Positions 1 through 6,623 of a DNA stretch of 8,943 nt are shown piece by piece. The position numbers and the translations under genes are program-made. This DNA is from CALBTQ01 sp036743315. GTDB lineage: Bacteria > Lernaellota > Lernaellaia > Lernaellales > Lernaellaceae. Each line of letters opens with the position of its first letter. Positions within the stretch are counted from its first letter, which is position 1. Under the pieces are notes generated by a model, which saw nothing but the letters and a program-made list of their open reading frames with translations, did no database searches and was not told where the DNA came from. The stretch is from contig DAINPV010000152.1 of NCBI GenBank assembly GCA_036743315.1, positions 1-8,943 on the forward strand, written 5' to 3'.

Positions 1-280
1 CCCGACGCTGCAACATCTGCTGTACGAACTGGATTATTGGATTCACCCCAAGCGCACGTCGCTATGGCGGGTGGACTCGCAGACGCTTACCGTCGAATTC
101 GTGCTCGATCTGCCGTCGCGCGGCGACACGTGTTTCCCGGGTTTGATCGAGGCGGACGGCGACCGCTTCATCGTGTACAACTACACCTCGCCGCTGGACG
201 GCCCCGACACGATCTGGGTGCTCGGCCAACTCGGTCCGACGCAAATTCTGCGACAGGAGATCGTGTTTTCGGCCGAATGA
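1..280 (+). CDS. C-terminal fragment of a sialidase-like (BNR-type beta-propeller) protein
   Basis: The reading frame is open from base 2 to the TGA at 278-280 and has no start in the window, so this is the last 92 or so residues of a longer gene. Visible elements are HPKRTSLWRVD near the beginning, GDTCFPGLIEADGDRFIVYN in the middle, and TSPLDGPDTIWVLGQLGPT near the end. This alternation of short beta strands, with a C-terminal phrase about a value read and tied to a total, resembles the last blades of bacterial exo-alpha-sialidase-like / BNR-repeat proteins. I recognise the family from memory of its pattern, not from a search. Catalytic residues would lie upstream, so activity cannot be judged. 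A GTG at 71 could open a 69-residue frame, but the coding pattern continues unbroken to the window edge, so it is internal. The gene ends 72 nt before the first radical SAM gene, which has its own promoter, so it is probably not part of the same unit. Confidence 0.6.
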   Translation, partial: PTLQHLLYELDYWIHPKRTSLWRVDSQTLTVEFVLDLPSRGDTCFPGLIEADGDRFIVYNYTSPLDGPDTIWVLGQLGPTQILRQEIVFSAE

Positions 281-292
281 GCACTACGCCTT

Positions 293-323
293 TTGCCGTT
301 CGGCCCGCACGTTGTACTATAAT
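293..323 (+). promoter_or_regulatory. Sigma70-type promoter for the first radical SAM gene
   Basis: The gap between the sialidase-like gene and the radical SAM gene contains a perfect TATAAT at 318-323. A TTGCCG at 293-298 could be the -35 element, with a rather long 19-nt spacer. Transcription would begin near 330, giving a leader of roughly 23 nt that includes the ribosome binding site AGAGG at 341-345. The -10 match is the strong part of this call and the -35 is weaker. Confidence 0.55.
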
Positions 324-352
324 CGCGGCATCGATCAACGAGAGGTAAGTCC

Positions 353-1819
353 GTGCGCATCGCCCTGATCGCCCCGGCCTGGGGCCGGCTTTACGGCAGC
401 TTCCGCGCCCTGTCGCGGGAGATCAACACTACGGCGCCGCTGGGGCTGGCCTACCTCGCCGGCGCGCTGGCGGCCGCCGGATACCGACCGAAAATCTACG
501 ACGTCGAAGTCTCCCATCGCGACGAACCGACGCTGCTGGCGGCGGTGGCCGAGTTTGCGCCCGCGGCGATCGGCGTAAGCGCGACCTCGCCGGTGATCGT
601 CGAGGCGACGCGTCTGGCGCGGACGATCGGAAGACGGATGAGCAAGCCGCTGATTCTCGGCGGACCGCACATCAGCGCGGTGGGCGCGGACGCCTTGCGC
701 GACGATTCGCCGTTCGCCTACGGACTGCTGGGCGACGCGGAACAGACGTTCCCCGCGTTGCTGCAGGCGCTGAGCGACGGCGCCGACGTGTCACACATTC
801 CCGGCGCGGTCGTGCGGCGCGACGGACAGGCCATCGTCAACGAAACGCATCAGCCGCCGGCGGACCTCGACGCGCTGCCGCAGCCCTCGTTTCCCGGCAT
901 CGAGTGGCGGCGCTATCGCTGGTCGGTTCCCGGCGCCGGGCTGCGCATCGCCGTGCCGATCATCGCGTCGCGCGGCTGCCCGTACCACTGCCAATTCTGC
1001 TTTCGCGATCAGCGTCGGCGCGGAGTGCAACGCCGCCAAGCCGCAAACATCGTGGAAGAGATGCGGCAACGCCTCGCCGAAACACCCGCACGGCACTTCG
1101 TGTTTGTCGACGATTTTCTCACCGGCGACCGGGAGATCATCAACGAGCTGTGCGACCGTTGCCGCGCACTCACGCCCGCATTTTCGTGGGAGGGCGACAC
1201 GCGCGCCGACGCGGTGAACGACGAGTTGCTGCGCGCCATGCGCCGCGCCGGTTGCGTACGCCTCAACTTCGGCGTGGAAAGCGGCGACCCGGAAATTTTA
1301 CGCCGCCTGGGCAAGCAGACCGACCTGCGCGTCGTGCGCGAGGCCTTCGCCGCGGCCAAGCGCGCGGGATTGGAAACGCGCGGCACCTTCATCCTGGGCA
1401 CGGCGCACGAAACGCGCGCGACGGTGCGACGCACGCTGCGGCTGGCGGCGGGGTTGCGCGAACTGGACCAACCGTACATCAGCATCGCCATCCCCTACCC
1501 CGGCACGCGGCTGCGCACGATGGCGGTGGCGGGCGAAGGCGGCCTGCGGCTGCTGGACGCTTCGTACGAACGCCTGGGCCGGTACGGCAACGCGCTGATG
1601 GAAATCAACGACCTGACGCCGCGCTTTTTGATTCGCGCGCAAAAGTGGGGCACGCTGTGGGCCTACCTGCAACCGGCGCGGCTGGGGCACAACCTGACGC
1701 GCTCCGGCTGGCGCGAAGCGCTGCGCCTGACCTGGGCCTTTTTGCAGACGATCGTCCGTCCGCCGCGACTTTCCCCACCGCTGACGGCCGGCAAACTCGG
1801 CGCCTATCAATCGAAATAA
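353..1819 (+). CDS. B12-binding-domain radical SAM protein (first of three)
   Basis: This 488-residue protein has the two-part layout of the BchE-like/COG1032 enzymes. An N-terminal Rossmann-like cobalamin-binding-type domain (about 1-170) carries the loop GGPH near residues 103-106. A radical SAM barrel follows, with the cluster-binding motif C209-x3-C213-x2-C216 (SRGCPYHCQFCF). Further radical SAM landmarks are FVFVDDFLTGD and NFGVESG (about 305-311). A basic, helical C-terminal tail (about 400-488) follows. Family members bind a 4Fe-4S cluster and SAM, often with cobalamin, and do methylation, ring closure or other radical chemistry; the substrate here is unknown. No DxHxxG cobalamin-ligand motif is seen, which is usual for this branch. 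The start is GTG 353, supported by AGAGG at 341-345 (7-nt spacing) and by the family-typical opening MRIALIAPAWG. The stop is 2 nt from the stop of the convergent glycosyltransferase gene, with no visible terminator between them. Confidence 0.88.
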   Translation: MRIALIAPAWGRLYGSFRALSREINTTAPLGLAYLAGALAAAGYRPKIYDVEVSHRDEPTLLAAVAEFAPAAIGVSATSPVIVEATRLARTIGRRMSKPLILGGPHISAVGADALRDDSPFAYGLLGDAEQTFPALLQALSDGADVSHIPGAVVRRDGQAIVNETHQPPADLDALPQPSFPGIEWRRYRWSVPGAGLRIAVPIIASRGCPYHCQFCFRDQRRRGVQRRQAANIVEEMRQRLAETPARHFVFVDDFLTGDREIINELCDRCRALTPAFSWEGDTRADAVNDELLRAMRRAGCVRLNFGVESGDPEILRRLGKQTDLRVVREAFAAAKRAGLETRGTFILGTAHETRATVRRTLRLAAGLRELDQPYISIAIPYPGTRLRTMAVAGEGGLRLLDASYERLGRYGNALMEINDLTPRFLIRAQKWGTLWAYLQPARLGHNLTRSGWREALRLTWAFLQTIVRPPRLSPPLTAGKLGAYQSK

Positions 1820-1821
1820 AA

Positions 1822-2517
1822 TTATTCGGCGTCGCGGCGCCGCATCGTCCAGAAGGCGCTCCACAAAAAACGCGTCTTGCCAAAAAAGGAAGGGAGCTTG
1901 ATCGATTTCGCCCGCCGGCCGCCGACCCGCTCGGCGACTTTCACCTCGACGCACGAATGCCCCCGGCGCAACAGTTTCACGAGCAGTTCGGTCTGGAAAA
2001 TCGCGTTGCGCGGATCGACCGTTACCGCCCGCGCCGTCGCCGTGCGCAGCAGCATTGTGTAATCCAGCGACCGCAGATTCAGGCGCAGCAGGCGGTTGAT
2101 CGTCTTAAGAAATCTATCGTCCTGCGGCTCGGGACCATGCGGATCGGCGCGCATGAGCATGACGATCTCGGCGCGTTCACCGTGCGACAACAACGCGTCC
2201 AAAGCCTTGGGCGACACTTCCTGCGGACGAGCAAGAAAGAGAAAACGGTTCATCTGCGCGCGTTGCAATCCGTCAAGAAAAACGCGGCCGAGTTTGCGGC
2301 GACGACGGAAATGTACGACCGTGATGCGCGGGTCGCCGGCGGCCAGTTCGTCGCCGATCGCCGCGGTGCCGTCGGTGCTGCCGTTGTCGCACAGCAACAA
2401 CTCCCAGGTCGGAAAATGATACGACGCGATCGAGACGATCTGTTGCACCGCTTCGGCCAGCGTCGCCTGTTTGTTGCGCGCGTTGAGCACGATCGTCAGC
2501 GACGGCGATTCACTCAT
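1822..2517 (-). CDS. Family 2 glycosyltransferase with a degenerate DxD motif
   Basis: This 231-residue cytoplasmic protein has the GT-A fold pattern of small GT2 enzymes of the dolichyl-phosphate mannose synthase type. The opening SLTIVLNARN is a variant of the usual first strand. The nucleotide-binding segment WELLLCDNGSTDGT (38-51) is canonical. A C-terminal half resembling NRLLRLNLRSLDYTMLL followed by IFQTELLVKLLRRG matches the acceptor-side region. Where the metal-binding DxD should sit there is FLFLARPQEVSPKALDALL (92-110), so the aspartates are replaced by A96-R97-P98. No C-terminal transmembrane helix is seen. It is the last gene of the carbamoyltransferase operon, starting 42 nt after the acyltransferase stop. 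The ATG at 2515-2517 has no clear Shine-Dalgarno, only a GCGGCGG run, so it may depend on translational coupling. It could be a metal-independent transferase, a sugar-binding pseudoenzyme, or a partner of another transferase. Confidence 0.82.
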   Translation of the reverse strand: MSESPSLTIVLNARNKQATLAEAVQQIVSIASYHFPTWELLLCDNGSTDGTAAIGDELAAGDPRITVVHFRRRRKLGRVFLDGLQRAQMNRFLFLARPQEVSPKALDALLSHGERAEIVMLMRADPHGPEPQDDRFLKTINRLLRLNLRSLDYTMLLRTATARAVTVDPRNAIFQTELLVKLLRRGHSCVEVKVAERVGGRRAKSIKLPSFFGKTRFLWSAFWTMRRRDAE

Positions 2518-2559
2518 CGGCGCCGCCGCGCATAATTAAATTCGATGGCGAGTGGTGGA

Positions 2560-3195
2560 TCATTCGTACACGGGCTCGTCGGGGTGTTCGGCGCGCCGCA
2601 GGTCGGCCACGTCGCCGATGACGCGGGCGGGATTGCCCGCCACGACCTTGCCCGGCGGCACGTCTTTGGTTACGACCGAGCCGGCGCCGACCAGCGCGTT
2701 GGCGCCGATGCGCACGCCCGGCAGAATCGTCGAATTCGCGCCGATGCGGGCGCGCTGGCCGATGTGCGGGCCCACCAGGTTCGCCTTGGAGCGGCGCGAG
2801 TTGGGATAGCGGTCGTTGGTGAACACCACGTTCGGACCGAGCCAGCAACCGTCCTCAAGCACGCTGTATTCGGGCACGAAGGCCTGCGAGTGAATGCGCA
2901 CGTCGTCGCCGATGGTCACGTGATGCTCGACCACGCTGCCGCTGCCGATCGAGACGTGGTCGCCGATCGTGTTGTGTTCGCGCACCAACGCATGATGGCC
3001 GGTCTGGAAGCCGTCGCCGATGCGGTTGCCCGCGTAGATCACCGTATGCGAGCGGATCGTCGCGCCCGCGCCGATGACGGTCGTCGTGTCTTCGCCCCAA
3101 TCGACGCCGGGCGGCACGCCGATTTCCACGAAGCGGCCTAAAGTCGCGCCCGCGCCCAATTCGACCTGCCGATGAATGATCGTCGTTTCGTCCAT
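2560..3195 (-). CDS. Left-handed beta-helix (hexapeptide repeat) acyltransferase, WbpD/WlbB-like
   Basis: This 211-residue protein is built of imperfect hexapeptide repeats with I/V/L-G-x-x-x at turns (for example VELGAGATLG, HNTIGDHVSIGSGSVVEHH, HIGQRARIGANSTILPG, IGANALVGAGSVVTKDVP), which form a left-handed beta-helix. The stretch LEDGCWLGPNVVFTNDRYP (113-131) resembles the FTND loop of N-acetyltransferases acting on UDP-3-amino sugars. The segment ends with the usual VPPGKVVAGNPARVIG closing motif. Such enzymes form trimers and transfer an acetyl or other acyl group from CoA to a sugar amine or hydroxyl; the acceptor here is unknown. Start choice: the ATG at 3195 has GGAG 6 nt upstream and lies 11 nt after the carbamoyltransferase stop. 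A GTG at 3237 would add 14 residues of carbamoyltransferase-overlapping sequence with no repeat character, so it is rejected. Middle gene of the minus-strand operon. Confidence 0.88.
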   Translation of the reverse strand: MDETTIIHRQVELGAGATLGRFVEIGVPPGVDWGEDTTTVIGAGATIRSHTVIYAGNRIGDGFQTGHHALVREHNTIGDHVSIGSGSVVEHHVTIGDDVRIHSQAFVPEYSVLEDGCWLGPNVVFTNDRYPNSRRSKANLVGPHIGQRARIGANSTILPGVRIGANALVGAGSVVTKDVPPGKVVAGNPARVIGDVADLRRAEHPDEPVYE

Positions 3196-3201
3196 GGTGT
3201 G

Positions 3202-3205
3202 CTCC
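3202..3205 (-). promoter_or_regulatory. Ribosome binding site that decides the acyltransferase start
   Basis: On the minus strand GGAG lies between the carbamoyltransferase stop (3207-3209) and the ATG at 3193-3195, leaving a 6-nt spacer. This supports the 211-residue product over the longer GTG-initiated form. Confidence 0.6.
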
Positions 3206-3206
3206 G

Positions 3207-4910
3207 CTATTTTTCGATCAGGAACGGGCCGAGGCACAGCACGTCGAGCCCGCTGGAATAAAATGTGCGCAGGGCGTCGCGCGGGGTGCAGACGATCGCT
3301 TCGCCGCGCAGGTTGAAGCTGGTGTTGAGCACCAGCGGCACGCCGGTCATATCGGCGAACGCGGCGATCAGCCGATGGTACAGCGCGTTCTGTTCGCCGG
3401 TAACCGTCTGCACGCGCGCCGAGCCGTCGGGACCGAGTACGGCCGGAATTTTTCCAGCCCTCGCCGGCCGCACATAAAACGTCTTTTCCATGAACGGCGA
3501 CGGCATGGTCGTCTGGAAAAAATCGTCGGCCCGTTCGGCCAGCACCGACGGCGCGAACGGCTGATAGGGACGGCGGTTCTTGATCGTCTCGTTGATGCGT
3601 ATCGGCGAAGCCGGGTCACGGGGATCGGCCAGAATCGAGCGATTGCCCAGCGCGCGGTCGCCGAATTCCACGCCCCCCTGAAACCAACCGACGAGGCGCC
3701 CGTCGGCGATTTTTTGCGCGGCGGTAGGCGCAATGTCGTCAGGCCGCGCGAAGCGGATTTTGTCGCGGCGCAACTCGGCTTCGATCTGCTCGTCGCTGAA
3801 GGCGGGACCGAGGTAGTTGTGCACCATGGGCGCGGGGCGCGGTCGGCCCAGTTCGCCAATGGCGACGCGCCAGGCCGCGCCGATGCAACTGCCGCTGTCG
3901 TCGGGCATCGGCGGCACGAACACCTTTTTAAATGGCGTGTGCGCGGGGATCTTGCCGTTGAGCACACAATTCATCGCCACGCCGCCGCACAGGCAGAGGT
4001 TTTCGCTCGGCACGATTTCCGCCAGGTCGTTGAGCAAGGCGAAGACGAGATCCTCCGTCACCTTCTGCGTCGCGGCGGCGATGTCGAAAAAGCGCCGATC
4101 GGGCGCGGCGTCGGCCGCGTAGGGCTCGCCAAGCAACTCGCACAGGCGCCGCGTGAAGCGGCCCGGGCGATGGAATTGGTAGTAATTGAAGTACGGCAGG
4201 TTGACCTCGAAGGCGGCCGGGGCGGTGCGGAAAATGAGCGATTTCAGCGGCGCGTAATAAACGTCGGGATCGCCGTGGGCGGCGGCAGCCATCAACTTCC
4301 ACTCATGTCGGTCGGGCACGAGACCGAGAAATTCGGTCAGCGCCGCGTAGAAACTGCCGACGCTGTGCGGAAATTCGACATGACGCAACCTTTCGATCGC
4401 CGCGCCGTTTGCACGATAGAAGACCGTCGTTTCCTTTTCGCCGAAGGCGTCGATCGACAACACGGCCGCATCGGCGAAGGGACTTAGGTAATAGGCCGTG
4501 GCCGCGTGGCTGTCGTGGTGCGCCACGTAGTGCACACGCACATCGCCCAGTTGCGCGTCGCGCAGATGCACCTGCAGCGCCTGCGCATCGGCCCCGGGCG
4601 TCTGGCCCAGCAGGTAGTTGAGCGGTGCATAGAGCAACTCGCCGCGCCAGCGCGCCCGTTCACTCTGCAGCGGATTGAGCGCCTCGAGATAGATCGCCGG
4701 ATTGACCGACACCGCCACCGCCGCCAGATCGCGCAGTCCGATTCCCGCCTGCCGCAGACAATAATTCATCGCCTGCACGGGAAAGCGGCGCGTGCGCTTC
4801 TCGCGGTTGAGCCGCTCTTCCTGCACGGCGGCCAGCAGGCGGTCGTCGCCGACCAAAGCGGCGGACGTGTTGTAGTCGTTGATGTCCAGGCCTAAAACAT
4901 AATTCGGCAT
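3207..4910 (-). CDS. NodU/CmcH-family O-carbamoyltransferase
   Basis: This 567-residue protein has the family's usual length and two-domain layout. The N-terminal Kae1-like domain opens with VLGLDINDYN and EERLNREKRTRRFP, has the metal-binding cluster HHDSHAA (131-137), then SIDAFGE (152-157) and GGVAMNCVLNGKI (309-321). The C-terminal YrdC-like part carries QGGVEFGDRALGNRSI (411-426), INETIKNRRPYQPFAPSV (439-456) and VLNTSFNLRGEAIV (527-540). The family uses carbamoyl phosphate and ATP to make a carbamoyl-adenylate and then carbamoylates a hydroxyl, as in TobZ, CmcH and the nodulation protein NodU. Two positions differ from the forms I remember: DAFGE in place of DGxGE, and GDRALG in place of GPRALG; both occur in relatives and I do not claim loss of function. 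The start is ATG 4908-4910, and its Shine-Dalgarno is weak. It is the first gene of the minus-strand operon, with a candidate promoter at 4961-4989. Sugar or polyketide hydroxyls are the usual acceptors. Confidence 0.93.
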   Translation of the reverse strand: MPNYVLGLDINDYNTSAALVGDDRLLAAVQEERLNREKRTRRFPVQAMNYCLRQAGIGLRDLAAVAVSVNPAIYLEALNPLQSERARWRGELLYAPLNYLLGQTPGADAQALQVHLRDAQLGDVRVHYVAHHDSHAATAYYLSPFADAAVLSIDAFGEKETTVFYRANGAAIERLRHVEFPHSVGSFYAALTEFLGLVPDRHEWKLMAAAAHGDPDVYYAPLKSLIFRTAPAAFEVNLPYFNYYQFHRPGRFTRRLCELLGEPYAADAAPDRRFFDIAAATQKVTEDLVFALLNDLAEIVPSENLCLCGGVAMNCVLNGKIPAHTPFKKVFVPPMPDDSGSCIGAAWRVAIGELGRPRPAPMVHNYLGPAFSDEQIEAELRRDKIRFARPDDIAPTAAQKIADGRLVGWFQGGVEFGDRALGNRSILADPRDPASPIRINETIKNRRPYQPFAPSVLAERADDFFQTTMPSPFMEKTFYVRPARAGKIPAVLGPDGSARVQTVTGEQNALYHRLIAAFADMTGVPLVLNTSFNLRGEAIVCTPRDALRTFYSSGLDVLCLGPFLIEK

Positions 4911-4960
4911 GATGCGCGCACCAATCGCTAAAGGTTCATCCAGCGAGCTATAACCAATTT

Positions 4961-4989
4961 TTTATAACAAAACGATCCCGCCCCCACAA
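4961..4989 (-). promoter_or_regulatory. Candidate promoter for the carbamoyltransferase operon
   Basis: The divergent intergenic region has an AT-rich patch at about 4951-4972. Read on the minus strand it gives TATAAA at 4966-4961 with TTGTGG at 4989-4984 and a 17-nt spacer. Initiation would fall near 4954, leaving about 44 nt of leader before the ATG at 4910. This is a pattern-match call and the -35 is poor (3 of 6). Confidence 0.4.
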
Positions 4990-5062
4990 TGTGCACCGGT
5001 TTTCCGCCGCGCGGCCTTGTTAATGTTGTATCCGGCGGGTCGCCATGTTAGTTTCGCCGGGG

Positions 5063-5069
5063 AAAGGAG
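5063..5069 (+). promoter_or_regulatory. Strong but distant ribosome binding site before the second radical SAM gene
   Basis: AAAGGAG lies 16 nt upstream of ATG 5086, longer than the usual 5-9 nt. An in-frame stop (TGA at 5074-5076) rules out a start upstream in the same frame. A TTG at 5073-5075 in another frame would open an 8-codon peptide ending at 5099. Either the spacing is simply long or initiation is less direct than normal. Confidence 0.4.
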
Positions 5070-5085
5070 CGCTTGACGAACGATA

Positions 5086-6498
5086 ATGCAGCGCGATGAT
5101 TTCCGGATATTGCTGATCTTCCCGCCGGGCAAAAATGTCGCCGCGTTTTCCCCGGATTTCACTCTGCTGGGTGAGGATTACGGGCATTTTCCGCCGCTGG
5201 GTTTGCTATACCTGGCATCGTCGTTGCGCGCCCGCGGTTTCCAGAACATTAAGTTGGTCGACGCTTCGCTGCGCCGTTTGAGCATCGAGCAAGTGGGGCG
5301 GATCGTCGAGGAACATCGCCCGCACCTGGTGGGCATCACCTCGTTCACCGTGGGTTTCGGCGAAACGGTGAGGATCGCCACGGCGGTCAAGCAGATCGAT
5401 CCGCAGATTCATGTCTGCGTCGGCGGTCCGCACGTGAAGGTGTTTCCGCGTCCGACCATCGAAAAGCCGATGATCGATTCAATCGTGCTTGGCGAAGGGG
5501 AAGACGCGCTGGCCGATCTGGCCGAGGCGCTGGCTGCGGGCGCGCCGCTGCCGCCGGGCGTGGTCACGCGGGAAAACTTTCCGGGCGAAGATGCGTTGCC
5601 GGTGCACCGTATCACCGACCTGGACCGGTTGCCGTTTCCCGCGCGCGATCTGCTGGGCGGCATCGTCCACAGCAGTTCGGTGGGCATCATGCCCAAGAGC
5701 CTGTCGATCATCACCTCGCGCGGCTGTCCGTTTTCCTGCACGTTCTGCGACGTGCCGTTTAAAAAAGTCCATTACCGCTCGATCGGCAACGTGATGGACG
5801 AGATCGAAGCGTGCCGACCGGATCGCGCCACGGAGATTTTCTTTTACGACGAAACGCTGAATATCGCCGCCGAGCGCTTCACCGAGCTGTGCCGCGAAAC
5901 GGCACGCTTCCGGAGGCCGTGGTCGTTTCGTGCACGCCTGGATCTGCTCAATGAAGAGCTGCTGCGCGAAGCCAAGCAGTCCGGCTGTTTTCAACTGCAC
6001 TTCGGCCTGGAAACGACCAACGACGAAGGCCTGGCGTATTTGCGTAAGGGCATCACGATGGCGCAGGCACGGCGGGCGATCGCGGCAACCAAGCGCGCGG
6101 GCATCCGCATCATCCTCAATCTGATGATCGTGCTGCCCTTCGAAAAATCGGAAGCCGACATCCAGCGGATGATGCGCGAGGTGATCGCCTTGGATCCGTA
6201 CATGGTGCAAATCAACGTGTTCGAGCCGATTCCGGGCACGGCGATTTTCGAAGACGGCGTGCAAAAGGGCATTCTTTCCTGGCGGGAGTGGGAGGAATAC
6301 GTCCGCGATCCGCGCGACGATTTCGTGCCCAAAACATGGGACGAACACATTGAGCAGGCGCAGGTCGGGCGCATCTGGCAAAACGCCTACCGCATGTTTT
6401 ACCTGCGGCCGAGCAAAATTGTACGCTATGTATTCAGCGTACGCACCTTCAGCGAATTTCGGCGCATGTTCCGCAACGCCTTGCAGTTGCTGAAATAG
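5086..6498 (+). CDS. B12-binding-domain radical SAM protein (second of three)
   Basis: A 470-residue protein with a cobalamin-binding-type N-terminal domain followed by a radical SAM barrel. The opening RILLIFPPGKN is family-typical. The B12 domain is marked by GITSFTVGF and CVGGPHVKV (G113-G114-P115-H116) and ends at LGEGEDALADL. The cluster motif is C214-x3-C218-x2-C221 (SRGCPFSCTFC). Later landmarks are FFYDETLNI, FGLETTND (306-313), LIVLPFEKS-like sequence in the barrel, and VFEPIPGTAIFEDG. The basic helical tail YLRPSKIVRYVFSV is common in these enzymes. Reactions in the family include methylation of unactivated carbons, ring formation and lipid coupling; the substrate is unknown. The start at ATG 5086 is the only in-frame upstream choice, because a TGA precedes it. 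It begins the plus-strand unit shared with the third radical SAM gene, 175 nt from the divergent carbamoyltransferase. Confidence 0.9.
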   Translation: MQRDDFRILLIFPPGKNVAAFSPDFTLLGEDYGHFPPLGLLYLASSLRARGFQNIKLVDASLRRLSIEQVGRIVEEHRPHLVGITSFTVGFGETVRIATAVKQIDPQIHVCVGGPHVKVFPRPTIEKPMIDSIVLGEGEDALADLAEALAAGAPLPPGVVTRENFPGEDALPVHRITDLDRLPFPARDLLGGIVHSSSVGIMPKSLSIITSRGCPFSCTFCDVPFKKVHYRSIGNVMDEIEACRPDRATEIFFYDETLNIAAERFTELCRETARFRRPWSFRARLDLLNEELLREAKQSGCFQLHFGLETTNDEGLAYLRKGITMAQARRAIAATKRAGIRIILNLMIVLPFEKSEADIQRMMREVIALDPYMVQINVFEPIPGTAIFEDGVQKGILSWREWEEYVRDPRDDFVPKTWDEHIEQAQVGRIWQNAYRMFYLRPSKIVRYVFSVRTFSEFRRMFRNALQLLK

Positions 6499-6573
6499 CC
6501 GCCGGGCCCTTACTCTTCCGCGACAATTCGGTGTAGACTGAGCGCGGCAAACCAGGCGCGGGGAGGATCGCCG

Positions 6574-6602
6574 TTGGCGCAAGGCCGTCAGAACATTATG
6601 AA
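6574..6602 (+). promoter_or_regulatory. Weak candidate promoter before the third radical SAM gene
   Basis: TTGGCG at 6574-6579 and TATGAA at 6597-6602 are separated by 17 nt in the 125-nt gap after the second radical SAM gene. Each matches its consensus at 4 of 6 positions. The gap is long enough for separate transcription, but read-through from the upstream gene is equally possible. Confidence 0.25.
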
Positions 6603-6623
6603 CCTTCCTTTACGGAGCGCGGC

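Noticed and set aside
904..2535. A 543-residue open frame on the + strand covering parts of the first radical SAM gene and the GT2 gene
   Set aside because: It crosses two convergent genes with recognisable motifs, and its product is rich in Arg, Ala and Gly with no domain pattern. This is a usual artefact of high-GC DNA.
3196..3237. An upstream GTG start for the acyltransferase
   Set aside because: It would overlap the end of the carbamoyltransferase and add residues outside the hexapeptide repeat pattern. The ATG at 3195 has a better ribosome binding site.
3375..4487. A 370-residue open frame on the + strand opposite the carbamoyltransferase
   Set aside because: The minus strand carries a complete, motif-rich carbamoyltransferase. 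The + strand product shows no recognisable fold, so it is an antisense shadow.
5479..6582. A 367-residue open frame on the - strand opposite the second radical SAM gene
   Set aside because: The + strand frame has the full radical SAM motif set. The minus product is low in recognisable structure and rich in Arg and His.
6499..6623. A rho-independent terminator after the second radical SAM gene
   Set aside because: The only palindrome is a short GGGCCC near 6505 with no following T-run, so a terminator is not supported.
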